A stretch of 11,389 nt of DNA. It comes from a bacterium (GTDB taxonomy: Bacteria > Patescibacteriota > Minisyncoccia > Phycocordibacterales > UBA1550). The notes under the pieces are model-generated. The model did not search any database. It was given only the letters and a program-made list of their open reading frames with translations, and was not told the origin of the DNA. Made by a program: the position numbers and the translations under genes. The first letter of the stretch is position 1. The number at the start of each line of letters is the position of its first letter. The stretch is taken from NCBI GenBank assembly GCA_021812665.1, contig JAKAMX010000021.1:1-11389 (forward strand). The letters run 5' to 3'. Positions 10,968 through 11,389 of the stretch are shown here, piece by piece.

Positions 10968-11389
10968 ATGAGTTATAAGCTTACTGTCGGTTTGGAGATC
11001 CATGCCGAGTTAAAAACAAAGACAAAAATGTTCTGTAATTCGGCGAACAACCCTGATGAGGTTCGTCCGAACGTGAATATTTGCCCTGTCTGTATGGCGC
11101 ATCCAGGAACTTTGCCTGTGATAAACAAAGAGGCGGTGAAGCATGTATTGCGTGTGGGGACCGCACTCGGCAGCAATCTCGCAGACTTTACTGAATTTGA
11201 TCGTAAGAACTATTTTTATCCAGATATTCCAAAAGGGTATCAAATCAGTCAGTACAAATACCCACTTGTTTCAGGTGGTAGCCTGAATGGTGTTGCTATT
11301 GAACGTGTTCACCTCGAAGAGGACACAGCAAGTTCATCACACGAGGGGACGGAGGGAAGTCTCGTGGACTACAATCGCGCGGGTGTGCC
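10968..11389 (+). CDS. gatB: Asp/Glu-tRNA amidotransferase subunit B (partial, N-terminal part)
   Basis: The first 140 codons are present and the gene continues past the right edge. The start MSYKLTVGLEIHAELKTKTKMFC is the classic GatB opening, followed by NICPVCMAHPGTLPVIN (37-53), RKNYFYPDIPKGYQISQY (79-96) and ERVHLEEDTA (112-121). GatB is the kinase and transamidase subunit of GatCAB, which converts misacylated Glu-tRNA(Gln) or Asp-tRNA(Asn) to Gln-tRNA(Gln) or Asn-tRNA(Asn) with ATP. Cys23, Cys39 and Cys42 are candidate zinc ligands; the CGC pair of many GatB proteins before NTNVCPVC is reduced to one Cys here. No gatC or gatA lies directly upstream, so the subunits are not in a simple CAB order on this side. 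Translation is probably leaderless. Confidence 0.93.
   Translation, partial: MSYKLTVGLEIHAELKTKTKMFCNSANNPDEVRPNVNICPVCMAHPGTLPVINKEAVKHVLRVGTALGSNLADFTEFDRKNYFYPDIPKGYQISQYKYPLVSGGSLNGVAIERVHLEEDTASSSHEGTEGSLVDYNRAGV

Noticed and set aside
1..11389. CRISPR array, insertion sequence, transposase or integration site
   Set aside because: No regularly spaced direct repeats, no transposase or integrase motifs and no flanking inverted repeats were seen on either strand.

Overview
The window looks like a piece of a small, compact chromosome from the Candidate Phyla Radiation (Patescibacteria), most likely a Parcubacteria-type lineage. The grounds are the CPR-style forms of several proteins (a short secreted glucosaminidase with a KESTGG/NNPFGWG core, an Obg GTPase with no C-terminal extension, GatB with NICPVCMAHPGTLP, a DedA/MYG1/Obg gene run), tight packing, and many core genes with no Shine-Dalgarno (SD) sequence. 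This is inference from recognisable protein sequence; no 16S rRNA or other strong marker is present.

Layout. Bases 1-77 are the 3' end of secA (SEC-C zinc motif), closed by a terminator that also serves the opposite strand. Bases 114-1101 hold three small minus-strand genes with strong SD sites: an unknown protein possibly of the deoxyribosyltransferase-like fold, a CBU_0592-type small membrane protein, and a four-CxxC zinc-ribbon protein. Bases 1102-1465 hold no gene but contain promoters, an 18-bp palindrome inside a promoter spacer, and a leader with a terminator-like hairpin. It leads into a secreted glucosaminidase-like protein (1466-2041). A perfect 34-bp palindrome terminates that gene and, from the other side, a minus-strand pair: a membrane family 2 glycosyltransferase followed by a membrane-anchored thioredoxin-like protein.

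Bases 4192-8041 are a plus-strand run: a D-lactate dehydrogenase-like enzyme, a YvlD-type four-helix membrane protein, a DedA-family protein, a MYG1-family DHH-like protein and Obg. Then come three single-gene cassettes, each with its own promoter, SD and hairpin terminator: peptide deformylase, a CYTH-domain triphosphatase-like protein, and a 27-residue Cys/Asp/Gly-rich microprotein. A minus-strand M16 metallopeptidase converges on the microprotein. A short two-promoter region separates it from gatB, which runs off the right edge.

The genes fall into two expression styles. The dehydrogenase, gatB and the M16 peptidase have an extended -10 (TGN + TATAAT-like) 6-7 bases before the ATG, which predicts leaderless mRNAs. 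The small SD-bearing genes have TTGAC-type -35 boxes 16-17 bases from a degenerate -10, with hairpin terminators near most of them. The most unusual object is the roughly 220-base unit at 9365-9621: promoter, 5' hairpin, a self-complementary element that can sequester the SD, a 27-codon ORF, a GCAA-tetraloop hairpin and a terminator.
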